The notes under the pieces are model-generated. The model ran no database searches, was not told the origin of the DNA, and saw nothing but the letters and a program-made list of their open reading frames with translations. A DNA stretch of 64,000 bases from Pseudomonas sp. Irchel s3h14 (GTDB lineage: Bacteria > Pseudomonadota > Gammaproteobacteria > Pseudomonadales > Pseudomonadaceae), in NCBI RefSeq assembly GCF_900187425.1, contig NZ_FYDJ01000004.1, forward strand, positions 186,001-250,000, read 5' to 3'. The translations under genes were made by a program, and so were the position numbers. Below, one piece after another: positions 17,560 through 26,484 of this stretch; the stretch's first letter is position 1; each line of letters opens with the position of its first letter.

Positions 17560-18986
17560 GGGAAATCCTTCTCGTAAGCGAGATTGAGTGGACGCAGTGC
17601 AGGTGCGGCTGACCCTGTGTTGCGTTTGGCCTGACTATGCAGCGTAGCCAAGGATTGCTTTAGTTGGCGCAGCGCCTGTTCTTCGGTGGGTTGACGGCTG
17701 TAACAGGCGCGCAACAGGTCTTGCAGGCGCGGACCAAGATTCGTCAGCTTCAGGCCCATGCGGCTGCGTCTGGCCCACAGGTACAGGGCGCTCAACTGTG
17801 CGGGTCTGGCGTCGATTTGCGCCGGAATTTGCCGCCAGGCGTAGTCGGCGGATTCCAGCCAGGCGGCGCGTCGGACGCGGCGTCGGGCCTGCCATTGAAG
17901 GTACGTACGATGGACGAACGGACGGGCAAACCAGCCGAGCAACGTCACGGCCACCAGCAGCGCTAAAAGCACCAGCCCATGCCCGGAGAGATGCACGCGA
18001 CCTTGCTGACCCAGTTTTTTCAGGTCTTCGGTGATCGAAAACACCGGCCGATAAGCGCTGTTGGCCACGGCATCGAAGGTTACGGCCGGGACTTGGGCCG
18101 TGCGGGTCTGTCGGGTGCTGGCGTCCCACCATTTCAGCTGGATCGCCGGCAGATTGTGGCGGCCTTCGGTGTCGATCCGATAGGTCACGGTGTCGATGCG
18201 CTGGCCACCGTTGAAATGGCCGCGACCGTCGTCGAGGTTACTGATTTGCGGGGCTTTCGGATAACGGCTGAGGCCGGCGACATCCTCCAGTGACGGCGCG
18301 GGCAGCGACATGGCCAGGGCGTCGTCAGCTTGCAGCGTGAGTTGCCGGGTGAGGCTGTCGCCGACCTTCAGGGGTGTTGCCGAGTTGACGACCGTTTGCG
18401 TGAAGCGCAGTCCTTGGGCCACGAGCACCGGTTCGCCGGGTTTGAACCCCGGCGGTTGTGTGGCAATGAAGTGCAGTGGCTGGCTTTGGGCGGTCAACGG
18501 CGCGCTGGCCTGACCGGGCGTGGCACGCACCGTCAATGCCGGGATGTCAAAACCCTGGGCCAGATTCGGGGTGATCCGGTAGCTGTAGCGCATGCCGTTG
18601 AACGACTTGCCGTCGAGCGTCTGGTTCAGGTGTTCGGCATGGCCGTCGGGCGGCATCACCAGTGCGCCGGGAAGCTTCAGGTCGGGCAGGGTGGGCGCTT
18701 CGGTGAACCAGCTGTCGGTGAGGACATCGAGATGCAGTTCCAGAATGCCGCCGACCATGACCGAGTCGGCGGGTTGCAGGCGGGTCTGGATTCGCAGCTC
18801 CGGTTCAGCGGCCAAGGCGTTGATGCTGATCAGGGAGAGGATCAACAAAGTGCCAAATTTAGTGGTGAATGACCTGGCGCTTTCGCGAGCAAGCCCGCTC
18901 CCACATTTGATCTGTATGCAACGCAAATCCCCTGTGGGAGCGGGCTTGCTCGCGATGGGTGCGATTCGGTCTATCAGACGGATCAT
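17556..18986 (-). CDS. batD: BatD-like protein, N-terminus extended by a REPIN
   Basis: 476 residues from ATG 18986, which overlaps the batB stop (ATGA), so this is the genuine coupled start. Residues 1-10 are followed by about 25 residues (11-35) encoded by a REP doublet, and only then by the hydrophobic core of a signal peptide ([15 protein letters not shown], about 43-58). The mature part has two Ig-like BatD domains (to about 330), one membrane helix (about 335-360) and a cytoplasmic helical tail. BatD works with the VWA proteins BatA/BatB in the periplasm/inner membrane. Whether the extended N-region still lets the signal function is open. Confidence 0.82.
   Translation of the reverse strand: MIRLIDRIAPIASKPAPTGDLRCIQIKCGSGLARESARSFTTKFGTLLILSLISINALAAEPELRIQTRLQPADSVMVGGILELHLDVLTDSWFTEAPTLPDLKLPGALVMPPDGHAEHLNQTLDGKSFNGMRYSYRITPNLAQGFDIPALTVRATPGQASAPLTAQSQPLHFIATQPPGFKPGEPVLVAQGLRFTQTVVNSATPLKVGDSLTRQLTLQADDALAMSLPAPSLEDVAGLSRYPKAPQISNLDDGRGHFNGGQRIDTVTYRIDTEGRHNLPAIQLKWWDASTRQTRTAQVPAVTFDAVANSAYRPVFSITEDLKKLGQQGRVHLSGHGLVLLALLVAVTLLGWFARPFVHRTYLQWQARRRVRRAAWLESADYAWRQIPAQIDARPAQLSALYLWARRSRMGLKLTNLGPRLQDLLRACYSRQPTEEQALRQLKQSLATLHSQAKRNTGSAAPALRPLNLAYEKDFP
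18883..18955. repeat. REP doublet (REPIN) inside the batD coding sequence
   Basis: Perfect 23-bp inverted arms beginning TCGCGAGCAAGCCCGC, 27 bp apart, family B. It encodes residues 11-35 of the BatD-like protein without interrupting the frame. Confidence 0.93.
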
Positions 18987-20563
18987 GGTTTGCCTCCCGC
19001 CTGATCCTGCAAACTGAATTTCTGCTTCAGGAATTTCGCCGGCGACGTACTGAGGTTCTGCAACCACAGCGCATCCGACGCCGCTTGCTCGGTCTGAACC
19101 GCTTTGCTCTGGCCCTTTCCCGGCGTCTTGTCCATTTTGATGTCGTCGGGCTTGACCTCCGGCGCGTTCTGTTCGGCGCTGTCGGTGTCTTTCTGCAAGG
19201 CGATGGCCAAGGCCAGGTTGGCGGTGGCTTCAGGGAATTGCGGTTGCACCTTCAACGCCTGGGTATACGCGGCGATGGCCTGATCAAATTTGAAGCGACG
19301 CACGTAAATATTGCCCAGGTAGAAATACGCTTGCGGTGTGTCCAGTCGCGCGAAACTGGCCAGTGCCAGGTCGTAATCGGCGGCGTTGTAGGCGGCAATG
19401 CCTTTCCAGTAAGGATCGACGAAATGCGCCGCAGCCTGCGGGAAATGCTCGTGCTCGAAGGCCCAGCGGCCTTGCTGGTCCGGGGTGAAAAAGGCATCGG
19501 TCAATGCGTTGGCTTCGGCCGGTGCCGGTTGCAAGCCAATGCACAGCGCCAGTAACCACCCGCCCATCCAGTTCAGGCTCCAGCCCTTGCGCACGCTGAA
19601 GAAGGCGATCAGCAGCAACGGCCAGCACAGCCAGTAACCGGCGTCCTTCCAGTGCAGTTCGCGCTGTTCATCGCTGGCAGTCTGGAAATGCTGCTGGGCG
19701 TGCAGCTCGATCCAGTCCAGGTCGTCGTCATTGAGCGTCAGGCTGCCCAACGGCGCATCCAACGTTGATCCAAGCTGTTTGAGTGCGGCCTGATCAAAAC
19801 TGCCGAGTGCCGGACGACCATTGCTGTCGGTACGTGGCTGGCCGTTGGCGTCGTGGATGATCCCGCCGTCCTCGCTGCCGACGGCCAGAATTAGCACTTG
19901 CAGCGCGCTGTCGTTTAGTTGCGTGGCCAGACTGCTGAGTTGTGAGGTATCGGCGCCATCGGTGATCAGCAGCAGGGTTCCCGGCGACTCCTCGGCGATC
20001 AGCAGGCGTTTGGCTTGCTCGATCACCGCGCCGACATTTTTCCCCGGCTTGCTGATCAGGTCGGTGCTAAGGGCCTGAATGAAAGTGTCGAGCAGGGCCG
20101 GATCGTCGGTCGGCGGCAGTACCAGATGCGCGCTGCCCGCGTAGGCGATCAACCCGCTGCGAGCACCAGCGCGACGCTGGATCAGGTCATGCAGCTTGTG
20201 TTTGGCCGCTTCCAGACGACTTGGCGGTACGTCGGTGGCGTCCATGGACGGCGACAGGTCGATGGCGATGATCAGTGGCGCACGGTTTTCCAGAAAGTCC
20301 GGACGGTCCTGTTCCCATGTCGGCCCGGCAGCGGCGACGGCGCCCAGCATCAACAACGCGCACGCCAGATGCACGGGCCGAAAGCGCTGTTGATCCTGCG
20401 GCGTAATCAGCAAATGCGGCAACAAGTGCTCGGCAATGTTGCTGCGCAAACGCCGTTGCACGTCGCGGCTGCGGCGCCAGAGCCAGGGCAACAGGGCGCC
20501 GAACGGCACCAGCAACAGCCACAGTGGACGCAGAAAATGGAAGTCACTGAGATTAATCTCCAT
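18983..20563 (-). CDS. batB: BatB/BatC-like VWA-TPR membrane protein
   Basis: 526 residues. Two N-terminal membrane helices (about 10-28 and 62-80), a von Willebrand A domain with an intact MIDAS ([17 protein letters not shown] later), two further membrane helices (about 305-350), then a TPR segment ([38 protein letters not shown]). BatB and BatC are separate genes in many bacteria; here they are one protein. With BatA, BatD, MoxR and DUF58 it forms the MoxR-VWA chaperone-like system of the envelope. Start one base from the batA stop; stop overlaps batD. Confidence 0.9.
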   Translation of the reverse strand: MEINLSDFHFLRPLWLLLVPFGALLPWLWRRSRDVQRRLRSNIAEHLLPHLLITPQDQQRFRPVHLACALLMLGAVAAAGPTWEQDRPDFLENRAPLIIAIDLSPSMDATDVPPSRLEAAKHKLHDLIQRRAGARSGLIAYAGSAHLVLPPTDDPALLDTFIQALSTDLISKPGKNVGAVIEQAKRLLIAEESPGTLLLITDGADTSQLSSLATQLNDSALQVLILAVGSEDGGIIHDANGQPRTDSNGRPALGSFDQAALKQLGSTLDAPLGSLTLNDDDLDWIELHAQQHFQTASDEQRELHWKDAGYWLCWPLLLIAFFSVRKGWSLNWMGGWLLALCIGLQPAPAEANALTDAFFTPDQQGRWAFEHEHFPQAAAHFVDPYWKGIAAYNAADYDLALASFARLDTPQAYFYLGNIYVRRFKFDQAIAAYTQALKVQPQFPEATANLALAIALQKDTDSAEQNAPEVKPDDIKMDKTPGKGQSKAVQTEQAASDALWLQNLSTSPAKFLKQKFSLQDQAGGKP

Positions 20564-20564
20564 C

Positions 20565-21557
20565 TCAAGCCTCCTGCCGCTGACGCGCGAATGTCAGGTG
20601 CGGAAGGAGCAGGGCGCCCAAATGATAGAGCGCGAGCAAACCGATCGCGGCCCCCATCGGCCACCAGAACAGGTCCTTTTTCGGCTGATGACTGAGGGTT
20701 TTCACTTGATGCGGCGTGAGCTTGTCGAGGGTGCCGTACACCTGATCCAGCGCATTGCGATCTTCAGCACGGAAGAACTTGCCGCCCGTGGCCTCGGCGA
20801 TTTGTTGCAAACCCTGAAGGTTGACCTTGGCTTCGCCCGAGGCGTCAGGGTCACCAATGCCGATGGTGTGGATGACCACGCCTTTGGCGGCCGCCATGGA
20901 CGCCGCGTGATCCGGGGTAATGGCGCTGCTGGTGTCGTTGCCGTCGGTGAGCAGGATCAGGACTTTTTCCTGTTCGTGGGCTTGGTCGAGCAGTTTCAGG
21001 CTTAGACCGATGGCGTCACCGATGGCGGTGTTGGGACCGGCCATCCCGATGCCGATGTCGTCCAGTAACAGCGACAGACTGGCGTGATCGAGGGTCAGCG
21101 GCGCCTGCGGGTAAGCACCACTGCCGAACACGATCAGGCCCAGCCGATCATCTTTGCGCTTGTCGATAAAGCCATGAACCACGCCCTTGACCGCCGCCAG
21201 ACGGTTGATCTTCTGGCGGTTGGCGTCGGTGAAATCGGTGGTTTCCATGGACTGTGAAATGTCGATGGCCAGCATCAGGTCACGCACCGGTTGCTGGCGC
21301 TCGATTGGTTTTTCGACGAACACCGGGCGAGCGGCCGCCAGTAGCAACAGTGCCCAGACCAGCAGGTTCAGCAGCAACTGCCAGCGATTGCTGCGGGTGC
21401 CGGCCTGGCTGGGTGCCTGGCCGACGGCTCGGCTCATGGCAGCGAAAAACGGTACGCGCACGGCGCTGCGGGCTTCGCGGTAATCGGGCAGGTAGCGGTA
21501 GCCGAACCACGGCAACGGCAAAAGGATTAGCAGCCAAGGGTAATCAAGCTGCCACAT
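20565..21557 (-). CDS. batA: BatA-like VWA domain membrane protein
   Basis: 330 residues from ATG 21557, overlapping the DUF4381 gene by 14 bp; longer versions of this frame run antisense to nothing useful and lack a start site. Two N-terminal membrane helices (about 8-22, 57-75), a VWA domain with MIDAS residues in AIDISQSMETTDF and LLTDGNDTSSA, and a C-terminal membrane helix (about 298-318). It is predicted to bind metal and partner proteins in the periplasm as part of the MoxR/Bat system. Confidence 0.92.
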   Translation of the reverse strand: MWQLDYPWLLILLPLPWFGYRYLPDYREARSAVRVPFFAAMSRAVGQAPSQAGTRSNRWQLLLNLLVWALLLLAAARPVFVEKPIERQQPVRDLMLAIDISQSMETTDFTDANRQKINRLAAVKGVVHGFIDKRKDDRLGLIVFGSGAYPQAPLTLDHASLSLLLDDIGIGMAGPNTAIGDAIGLSLKLLDQAHEQEKVLILLTDGNDTSSAITPDHAASMAAAKGVVIHTIGIGDPDASGEAKVNLQGLQQIAEATGGKFFRAEDRNALDQVYGTLDKLTPHQVKTLSHQPKKDLFWWPMGAAIGLLALYHLGALLLPHLTFARQRQEA

Positions 21558-22149
21558 GGTGATGCTCCACCCAGTGTTTGCAGGTGGCGAACAGTTGAAC
21601 GCGTTGTTCGGTCTTAAGCGCCAACAATGCGGCATCAGGTGCATAGGCCAATTGCGCCAGTTGTTGGCTAAAATCCGCCGGTAGCGGCTGCGCACTGTGC
21701 CGCACCAAAAATGCCTGCCAATCCTCACCGCCAAGCGCGGCGGGATCCTGTGGGAGCGGGCTTGCTCGCGAAGACGGACTTCCATTCAACATTGATGTCG
21801 CCTGACCAGACGCCTTCGCGAGCAAGTCGGATCGCCGCACCGCCGCTCCCACAGGGGTTGTATTCCAATCGGTGGGCATGGAAAGGGCCACGCGTTTCAG
21901 CAGTTCCGGGAGTTCGCGCAGGGCATTGAGTTGATCGTCGCTGTTTTGCAGTTCGGCCAGCCGCACCAGCGCCTCGCGCCGATACCGATCCCGCCGCCAC
22001 TGCCAATACCTCCGTGCGCTGACCAGCAAAACCGCAATCACCAACAGGCAGAGCAACACCCACCAACCCCACGTCTGCGGCGCATAACTGACCGGCGCAG
22101 GCAGGGCGATCTCCTTGAGTTGCTCGATGCTCGGGATGTTCGGGTTCAT
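21544..22149 (-). CDS. DUF4381 membrane protein with an internal REPIN insertion
   Basis: 201 residues. A membrane helix (about 28-46, WWVLLCLLVIAVLLV) precedes a basic region and a helical cytoplasmic domain, the standard DUF4381 layout between DUF58 and BatA genes. Residues of about 99-135 are encoded by a REP doublet, replacing the usual short linker between LLKRVALSM and GGEDWQAFL; sequence on both sides is family-like and in one frame. So the protein carries a ~37-residue low-complexity insert of repeat origin. The ATG overlaps the DUF58 stop (4 bp). Function in the MoxR system unknown. Confidence 0.85.
   Translation of the reverse strand: MNPNIPSIEQLKEIALPAPVSYAPQTWGWWVLLCLLVIAVLLVSARRYWQWRRDRYRREALVRLAELQNSDDQLNALRELPELLKRVALSMPTDWNTTPVGAAVRRSDLLAKASGQATSMLNGSPSSRASPLPQDPAALGGEDWQAFLVRHSAQPLPADFSQQLAQLAYAPDAALLALKTEQRVQLFATCKHWVEHHHVAA
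21747..21855. repeat. REP doublet (REPIN) inside the DUF4381 coding sequence
   Basis: First arm CCTGTGGGAGCGGGCTTGCT; second arm is the known variant form AGCAAGTCGG..CCGCTCCCACAGG. Family B, heterologous pair. It is fully inside the reading frame, which stays open through it. Confidence 0.9.
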
Positions 22150-23090
22150 CGCCGACCTCTGCCAAGCTTGCCCAGTTCGGCGCGCAATTGTTCCTGCGCC
22201 TCGGTGGCGGTGCTGAACATCATCAGCGGCACCTGACTGCGGCGCAGCAACGTGGCGACGTCCTTGAGCCGACCACTGAGAAAGTCCCCCAGTGGCTGAT
22301 GAACGCTGCGTTGCTCGACGGCCAGTTCCACCTGTAACTGGCCTTGAGTGATCAGTAAACGGCCGTTCTTCGGCAGGTTCAGCGCCAATGGGTCGTAGAC
22401 CTGCATGGCAATCACATCGTTGTGAGCCGCCAATTGGCGCATCAACTGCAAGGTGCGCTCACCGGCACCGGCAAAGTCGCTGACGATGCAAATCAGGTGA
22501 TCGTGACCGGCCACCGCCAGGCAATGCTGTAACACCTTGTCGAGTTGGTCCTCGCCTTCGGCGTCCGGATTGGCCGCGTTCAGTTGCTGATTCTGCTCAG
22601 CGATGCGACTGCACAGCGCTTCGACACGCTTACGGCTGCGCAGCGGGGCAATGGCCTCGATGCGTAAATCGTTGAACACCAGGCCGCCGACCCGATCTCC
22701 CGCGTGGAACACCATCCACGCGGCCAACGCGGCAAGTTCGGCGGCAATGGCGGATTTGAAACTGCGTTGGGAACCGAAGAACATCGACATGCGCTGGTCG
22801 ACCAGAATCAACGCCGGGCGGTCGCGTTCTTCGGTGAAGGTACGAACCACCGGTTTGCCGGTGCGCAGCGACGCCCGCCAATCCAGATGACGCAAGTCGT
22901 CCCCCGGCTGATAGCGGCGCAGCTCATCGAAGTTCAACCCACGGCCCCGCAGGCGCGAGGCATGGTTGCCGGCGAGAATGCTGCCTTGCGGCTGACGCGC
23001 GAGGAAACTCAGGTCACGCGCCTTGAACTCCAGGGCCATTAACTGCGCCAGAGAGACATAGACCAGACCGTCCGCACTGTTCATTTTCAA
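22146..23090 (-). CDS. DUF58 domain protein
   Basis: 314 residues. The DUF58 signature is clear: LRHLDWRASLRTGKPVVRTF followed by EERDRPALILVDQRMSMFFG, a VWA-like segment with a degenerate MIDAS. No membrane segment. DUF58 proteins are constant partners of MoxR ATPases. Start 2 bp after the moxR stop; stop overlaps the DUF4381 start. Confidence 0.92.
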   Translation of the reverse strand: MKMNSADGLVYVSLAQLMALEFKARDLSFLARQPQGSILAGNHASRLRGRGLNFDELRRYQPGDDLRHLDWRASLRTGKPVVRTFTEERDRPALILVDQRMSMFFGSQRSFKSAIAAELAALAAWMVFHAGDRVGGLVFNDLRIEAIAPLRSRKRVEALCSRIAEQNQQLNAANPDAEGEDQLDKVLQHCLAVAGHDHLICIVSDFAGAGERTLQLMRQLAAHNDVIAMQVYDPLALNLPKNGRLLITQGQLQVELAVEQRSVHQPLGDFLSGRLKDVATLLRRSQVPLMMFSTATEAQEQLRAELGKLGRGRR

Positions 23091-23092
23091 CC

Positions 23093-24073
23093 TCAGGCCG
23101 GAATCGCGACCTTGTCGAGCAGGCGATCAAGCACCTGATCAGCAGTGACGCCGTCAGCGACCGCGTCATAGCTCAGTTGCAGACGATGACGCAGCACCGG
23201 ATGCACCACGGCGCGAACGTTATCCGGCGAGACAAAATCCTGCCCCTGCAACCAGGCATCGGCCCGGGCGCAACGATCCAGGCCGATACCGCCGCGAGGG
23301 CTGGCGCCGATGGCGATCCAGCGACCGAGGTCGGCATCGTAATCGGCCGGGTGGCGGGTGGCATTGATCAGGTCGATCAGGTAGCGATCGATGGCCGGGG
23401 ACACGTGAACGGCGCTGACTTCTCGACGCGCAGCGAAGATCACCTCCTGGGACAGCGCGAAGCCTTGCACCGCAGCCGTTTTCGCGCCCAGCGCAAACTC
23501 TTCGTCACGTAACAGGCGCAGCACCTGGCTTTCGTTCTCCGCGCTCGGGTAATCCAGCAGAACCTTCATCAGGAACCGGTCCATCTGTGCTTCCGGCAGC
23601 GGGTAGGTGCCTTCCTGTTCAATCGGGTTCTGGGTCGCCACCACAATGAAAAGCTCCGGCAGTACATGACTGTTGCCGGCCACGGTGATTTGCCGTTCTT
23701 CCATGGCTTCCAGCAGTGCAGCCTGAACCTTGGCCGGGGCGCGGTTGATTTCGTCGGCCAGGATCAGGTTGCCGAACAGCGGGCCGGGCTGGAACTGGAT
23801 CTCGTTCTTGCCATCGATCTGGTGCAGCACCTCGGCGCCGGTGATGTCCGAGGGCAGCAGGTCGGGGGTGAACTGGATGCGGCTCATCTTCGCGTCCAGG
23901 TGTTTGGCCAGCGCTTTGACCGTGCGGGTCTTGGCCAGGCCGGGCAGGCTTTCGAGCAACAAGTGCCCGTTGGCCAACAGGCCAAGGATAATCTGGCGGA
24001 TCACCTGATCCTGGCCGAGCACGGCTTCGGCGATGCTGGCTTGCAGGGCGTTGAGGTCTTGGAACGCAGTCAT
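23093..24073 (-). CDS. moxR: MoxR family AAA+ ATPase
   Basis: 326 residues from ATG 24073; a GTG 12 bp upstream is the alternative and would overlap the ribosome site. Walker A is in LLLESLPGLAKTRTVKAL, Walker B in NLILADEINRAPAKVQ, with sensor 1 in VVATQNPIEQEGTYPLPEAQMDRF. MoxR ATPases act as chaperones or metal-insertion factors, usually with the VWA proteins encoded downstream, as here. Note ESLPG rather than the usual EGVPG before the P-loop. Confidence 0.94.
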   Translation of the reverse strand: MTAFQDLNALQASIAEAVLGQDQVIRQIILGLLANGHLLLESLPGLAKTRTVKALAKHLDAKMSRIQFTPDLLPSDITGAEVLHQIDGKNEIQFQPGPLFGNLILADEINRAPAKVQAALLEAMEERQITVAGNSHVLPELFIVVATQNPIEQEGTYPLPEAQMDRFLMKVLLDYPSAENESQVLRLLRDEEFALGAKTAAVQGFALSQEVIFAARREVSAVHVSPAIDRYLIDLINATRHPADYDADLGRWIAIGASPRGGIGLDRCARADAWLQGQDFVSPDNVRAVVHPVLRHRLQLSYDAVADGVTADQVLDRLLDKVAIPA

Positions 24074-24087
24074 GGGATGTTCCACTC

Positions 24088-25041
24088 CTAGAAAAACGCC
24101 AATGTCAGGTTGACGCTGAAGCCATTGCCTTCAGGACGGTTCTTGGTGTCGAACTCCGGCACCCAACGTGCGCTGACGCTGGCCTGGGCATCGGCAAATT
24201 TACCGGCCCAGCCCACCACCGGGCCGGCGCCCACCGAGCGGCCGCGAAAGCCGTTGAGTGAATCGGCGGTTTGGCCCTTGTCATCGGTGATCTGCTGTAT
24301 GTAACCGCCGACAACGCCGGCGCTCCAGCCATTGCCGAAACCGTGGGTCCACAGCGCATCGAGGGTGAAAATGTTACCGTTGCGATAATCCGTGGCGTCG
24401 TTCTCGGTGTAGAACTCGAGGCCGCTCGACAGAGTGAACTCGCCGCCCTTGCCGTCCAGGTGGGTGAAGGCCACGGTGGGCATGAAGGTGTAAGTGTTCT
24501 GGCCGGGGTTGGCCAGACGATCGTCGTTATAGGCACCGGTCGGCACGTAGATCGGCAGGGAAAGCGAGAGGTGGTTGACCTCGTCGAAGTGGTAGCCGGC
24601 GGCGATCGGCGTGATCAGCATGTCGGCGAACTGTGTGCCGGTGTCTTCGTCGCCCAGTGTCCGGCCGCGCGGGCCGGTAATGCTGATGCTGACGTCGGTG
24701 TACTGCACCGGCACGCCGATGGCCGAGGCGTAGTTCCACCGACCCTTGCCGGTGTCCCAGATATGGGTGAAGTTGGCCATGGTGTAGGAGACTTTCATGT
24801 CCAGATCCGCGCCGATCTCACCGGAAATCGGCACACCCTTGCCGCCCTTGAGGTCACCGTCGTACCAAATGCTGGTCAGCGACATGACCCAGCCGGGTTC
24901 CGGCGGCACGATCCCGGCATTGGAAAATACCTGTTGCCCGGTGATCGGCCGGCCGACACCGCCCTCGGCCGCGAGGGCCAACGGGCTTGCACCGAGTACG
25001 CACAGGGCCACTAAAGGACGCACAACATAAGGCCTGACCAT
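24088..25041 (-). CDS. outer-membrane barrel of the phenol-degradation MetA/SphA type
   Basis: 317 residues with a signal peptide (about 1-25, ending ALAAEGG) and beta-rich sequence ending in a C-terminal Phe (VNLTLAFF), as expected for an outer-membrane barrel. The segment VRPITGQQVFSNAGIVPPEP and the VPVQYTDVSISITGPRG and NHLSLSLPIYVPTGAYND stretches are typical of the family (Pfam Phenol_MetA_deg). These proteins are thought to import hydrophobic substrates. 12 bp downstream of a DUF1254 gene and 14 bp upstream of moxR: an operon member. Confidence 0.88.
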   Translation of the reverse strand: MVRPYVVRPLVALCVLGASPLALAAEGGVGRPITGQQVFSNAGIVPPEPGWVMSLTSIWYDGDLKGGKGVPISGEIGADLDMKVSYTMANFTHIWDTGKGRWNYASAIGVPVQYTDVSISITGPRGRTLGDEDTGTQFADMLITPIAAGYHFDEVNHLSLSLPIYVPTGAYNDDRLANPGQNTYTFMPTVAFTHLDGKGGEFTLSSGLEFYTENDATDYRNGNIFTLDALWTHGFGNGWSAGVVGGYIQQITDDKGQTADSLNGFRGRSVGAGPVVGWAGKFADAQASVSARWVPEFDTKNRPEGNGFSVNLTLAFF

Positions 25042-25053
25042 GTCGGACTCCGT

Positions 25054-26457
25054 TTATTGTTTTGGTTGATTGACGGGGGTCAGCAGCGGCATTTTCCATT
25101 CGCCACTGGTGACTTCCGGTTTCGGCAGGTACAAGCGCAAGATCCCGTAGAACGGGCCTTTTGGCGCTGGAAGCCAGTTGCTTTGCAGGTCCTTGGCCGG
25201 TGCCTCGTGCTGCACGTAAAGAGTCAGGCCACCGTCGGCGTCGAGCTTGAGATCCGGCAACATCCGCGAGTTGATCAGGTAACGGTTCAACGGGTTGGCC
25301 ACCAGCAATTTGTTCTTGCCGTCGTACATCGTCAGCGACCAGAACGCATCGGCCGGGGGCAGGGCGCCCTTGTCGAAATGCAGGGTGTAATCGTGTTTCG
25401 AGGTGTCGACCGGCTGGCCGTCCTTGTCGACGAAGTAGCCGATGTAATTCGCCTCTTCGGCGGAGTTGCCAAAGATCCCCATGTTGGCGCCGGCGTAGCG
25501 GTACAGGTAGTTGCCGTTCAGGTGATCGCGAGTGCCGAAGAAGTCACCGCTGGTGACCTGGTGGGTGTCGACTTTGTCTTTTTTGAACTGGGCGAACTCG
25601 GCTTTGGCATCGCTGATACCGTCCTCCAGCGCCTTGCGCTGCTCAGGCGTGAGCGCGTCCAGTTTGAAAGGCTTGCCGGCTTCAATACCGATTTTCGCAA
25701 AGCGTGCGAGCAGGTCTTTTTCCACGTCCTGCGCCGGGGCAAACGACAGCATGAAGTTCAGGTAGCGGAACAGGTCGGGCGTATCGCTCATGGTCGGCGT
25801 GGGTTTCGGCCAGTCGATTTTCGGCGCAGCGGGCGGGGCTTTTTGTTTGACGTAGTGGCTGAGTGTCTCGACCTTGTAACCCTTCTGGATCTCCTTGACC
25901 TTGCCCAAGTCCTTTTCATCGAACAACTGCGTGCGATACAGCGCGTAGGCGATGTTGCTTTCACTGCGCAGCAGCCGATCGATTTCCACCGGTTGCTGGC
26001 CTTGCCAGTTCGGCCCGGCAATCATGAAATGCCCGCCGTTGTTGCCCGTGCTACGTGTGCCCAGGTAGGCAAAGTTCTGCGTGTAGGCGTCGATCAACTG
26101 CACCGAGTAGTAACGGTGCTCGTCGATGGCCGGCAAGGTCAGCACCACCGGTTCGGCGCGCAGGTCCATCCAGATAAACGAATAAGGCGTGTCGGCATTC
26201 GGGGTGACGAAGGCGGTGTCTTTGGCGGTAAACGCCTTGGCAGTGTTGCCGATCTGGTTGAACGGCGCCTTGAAGTTCGGGCTCTTCTTGTCCACGGCCT
26301 GGGTGTAGAGGGTCTTGTACATCTCTACCACCGGGAAGCCGTACAAGTAGGCTTCCTTGGCGATGCCCCGGGCTTCTTCCGGGGTGGCGGTGAAGTCGGC
26401 CCAGGCGCTGGTGCTCAGGGTGAGCGAGAGTGCGGTGAGCAGCATGCGGTTATTCAT
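25054..26457 (-). CDS. DUF1254/DUF1214 periplasmic protein (copy 2)
   Basis: 467 residues, signal peptide about 1-20 (cleavage after STSAWA). The N-terminal DUF1254 half includes YLYGFPVVEMYKTLY and NADTPYSFIWMDLRAEPVVL; the C-terminal DUF1214 half includes PADAFWSLTMYDGKNKLLV, NPLNRYLINSR and NWLPAPKGPFYGILRLYLP. Function unknown; members are induced by hydrophobic compounds in several genera. Paralogue of the next gene upstream (about 30-35 % by eye), 27 bp away. Confidence 0.92.
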   Translation of the reverse strand: MNNRMLLTALSLTLSTSAWADFTATPEEARGIAKEAYLYGFPVVEMYKTLYTQAVDKKSPNFKAPFNQIGNTAKAFTAKDTAFVTPNADTPYSFIWMDLRAEPVVLTLPAIDEHRYYSVQLIDAYTQNFAYLGTRSTGNNGGHFMIAGPNWQGQQPVEIDRLLRSESNIAYALYRTQLFDEKDLGKVKEIQKGYKVETLSHYVKQKAPPAAPKIDWPKPTPTMSDTPDLFRYLNFMLSFAPAQDVEKDLLARFAKIGIEAGKPFKLDALTPEQRKALEDGISDAKAEFAQFKKDKVDTHQVTSGDFFGTRDHLNGNYLYRYAGANMGIFGNSAEEANYIGYFVDKDGQPVDTSKHDYTLHFDKGALPPADAFWSLTMYDGKNKLLVANPLNRYLINSRMLPDLKLDADGGLTLYVQHEAPAKDLQSNWLPAPKGPFYGILRLYLPKPEVTSGEWKMPLLTPVNQPKQ

Positions 26458-26484
26458 AAAACTTCCTTATAAAACGCTTGGGCG

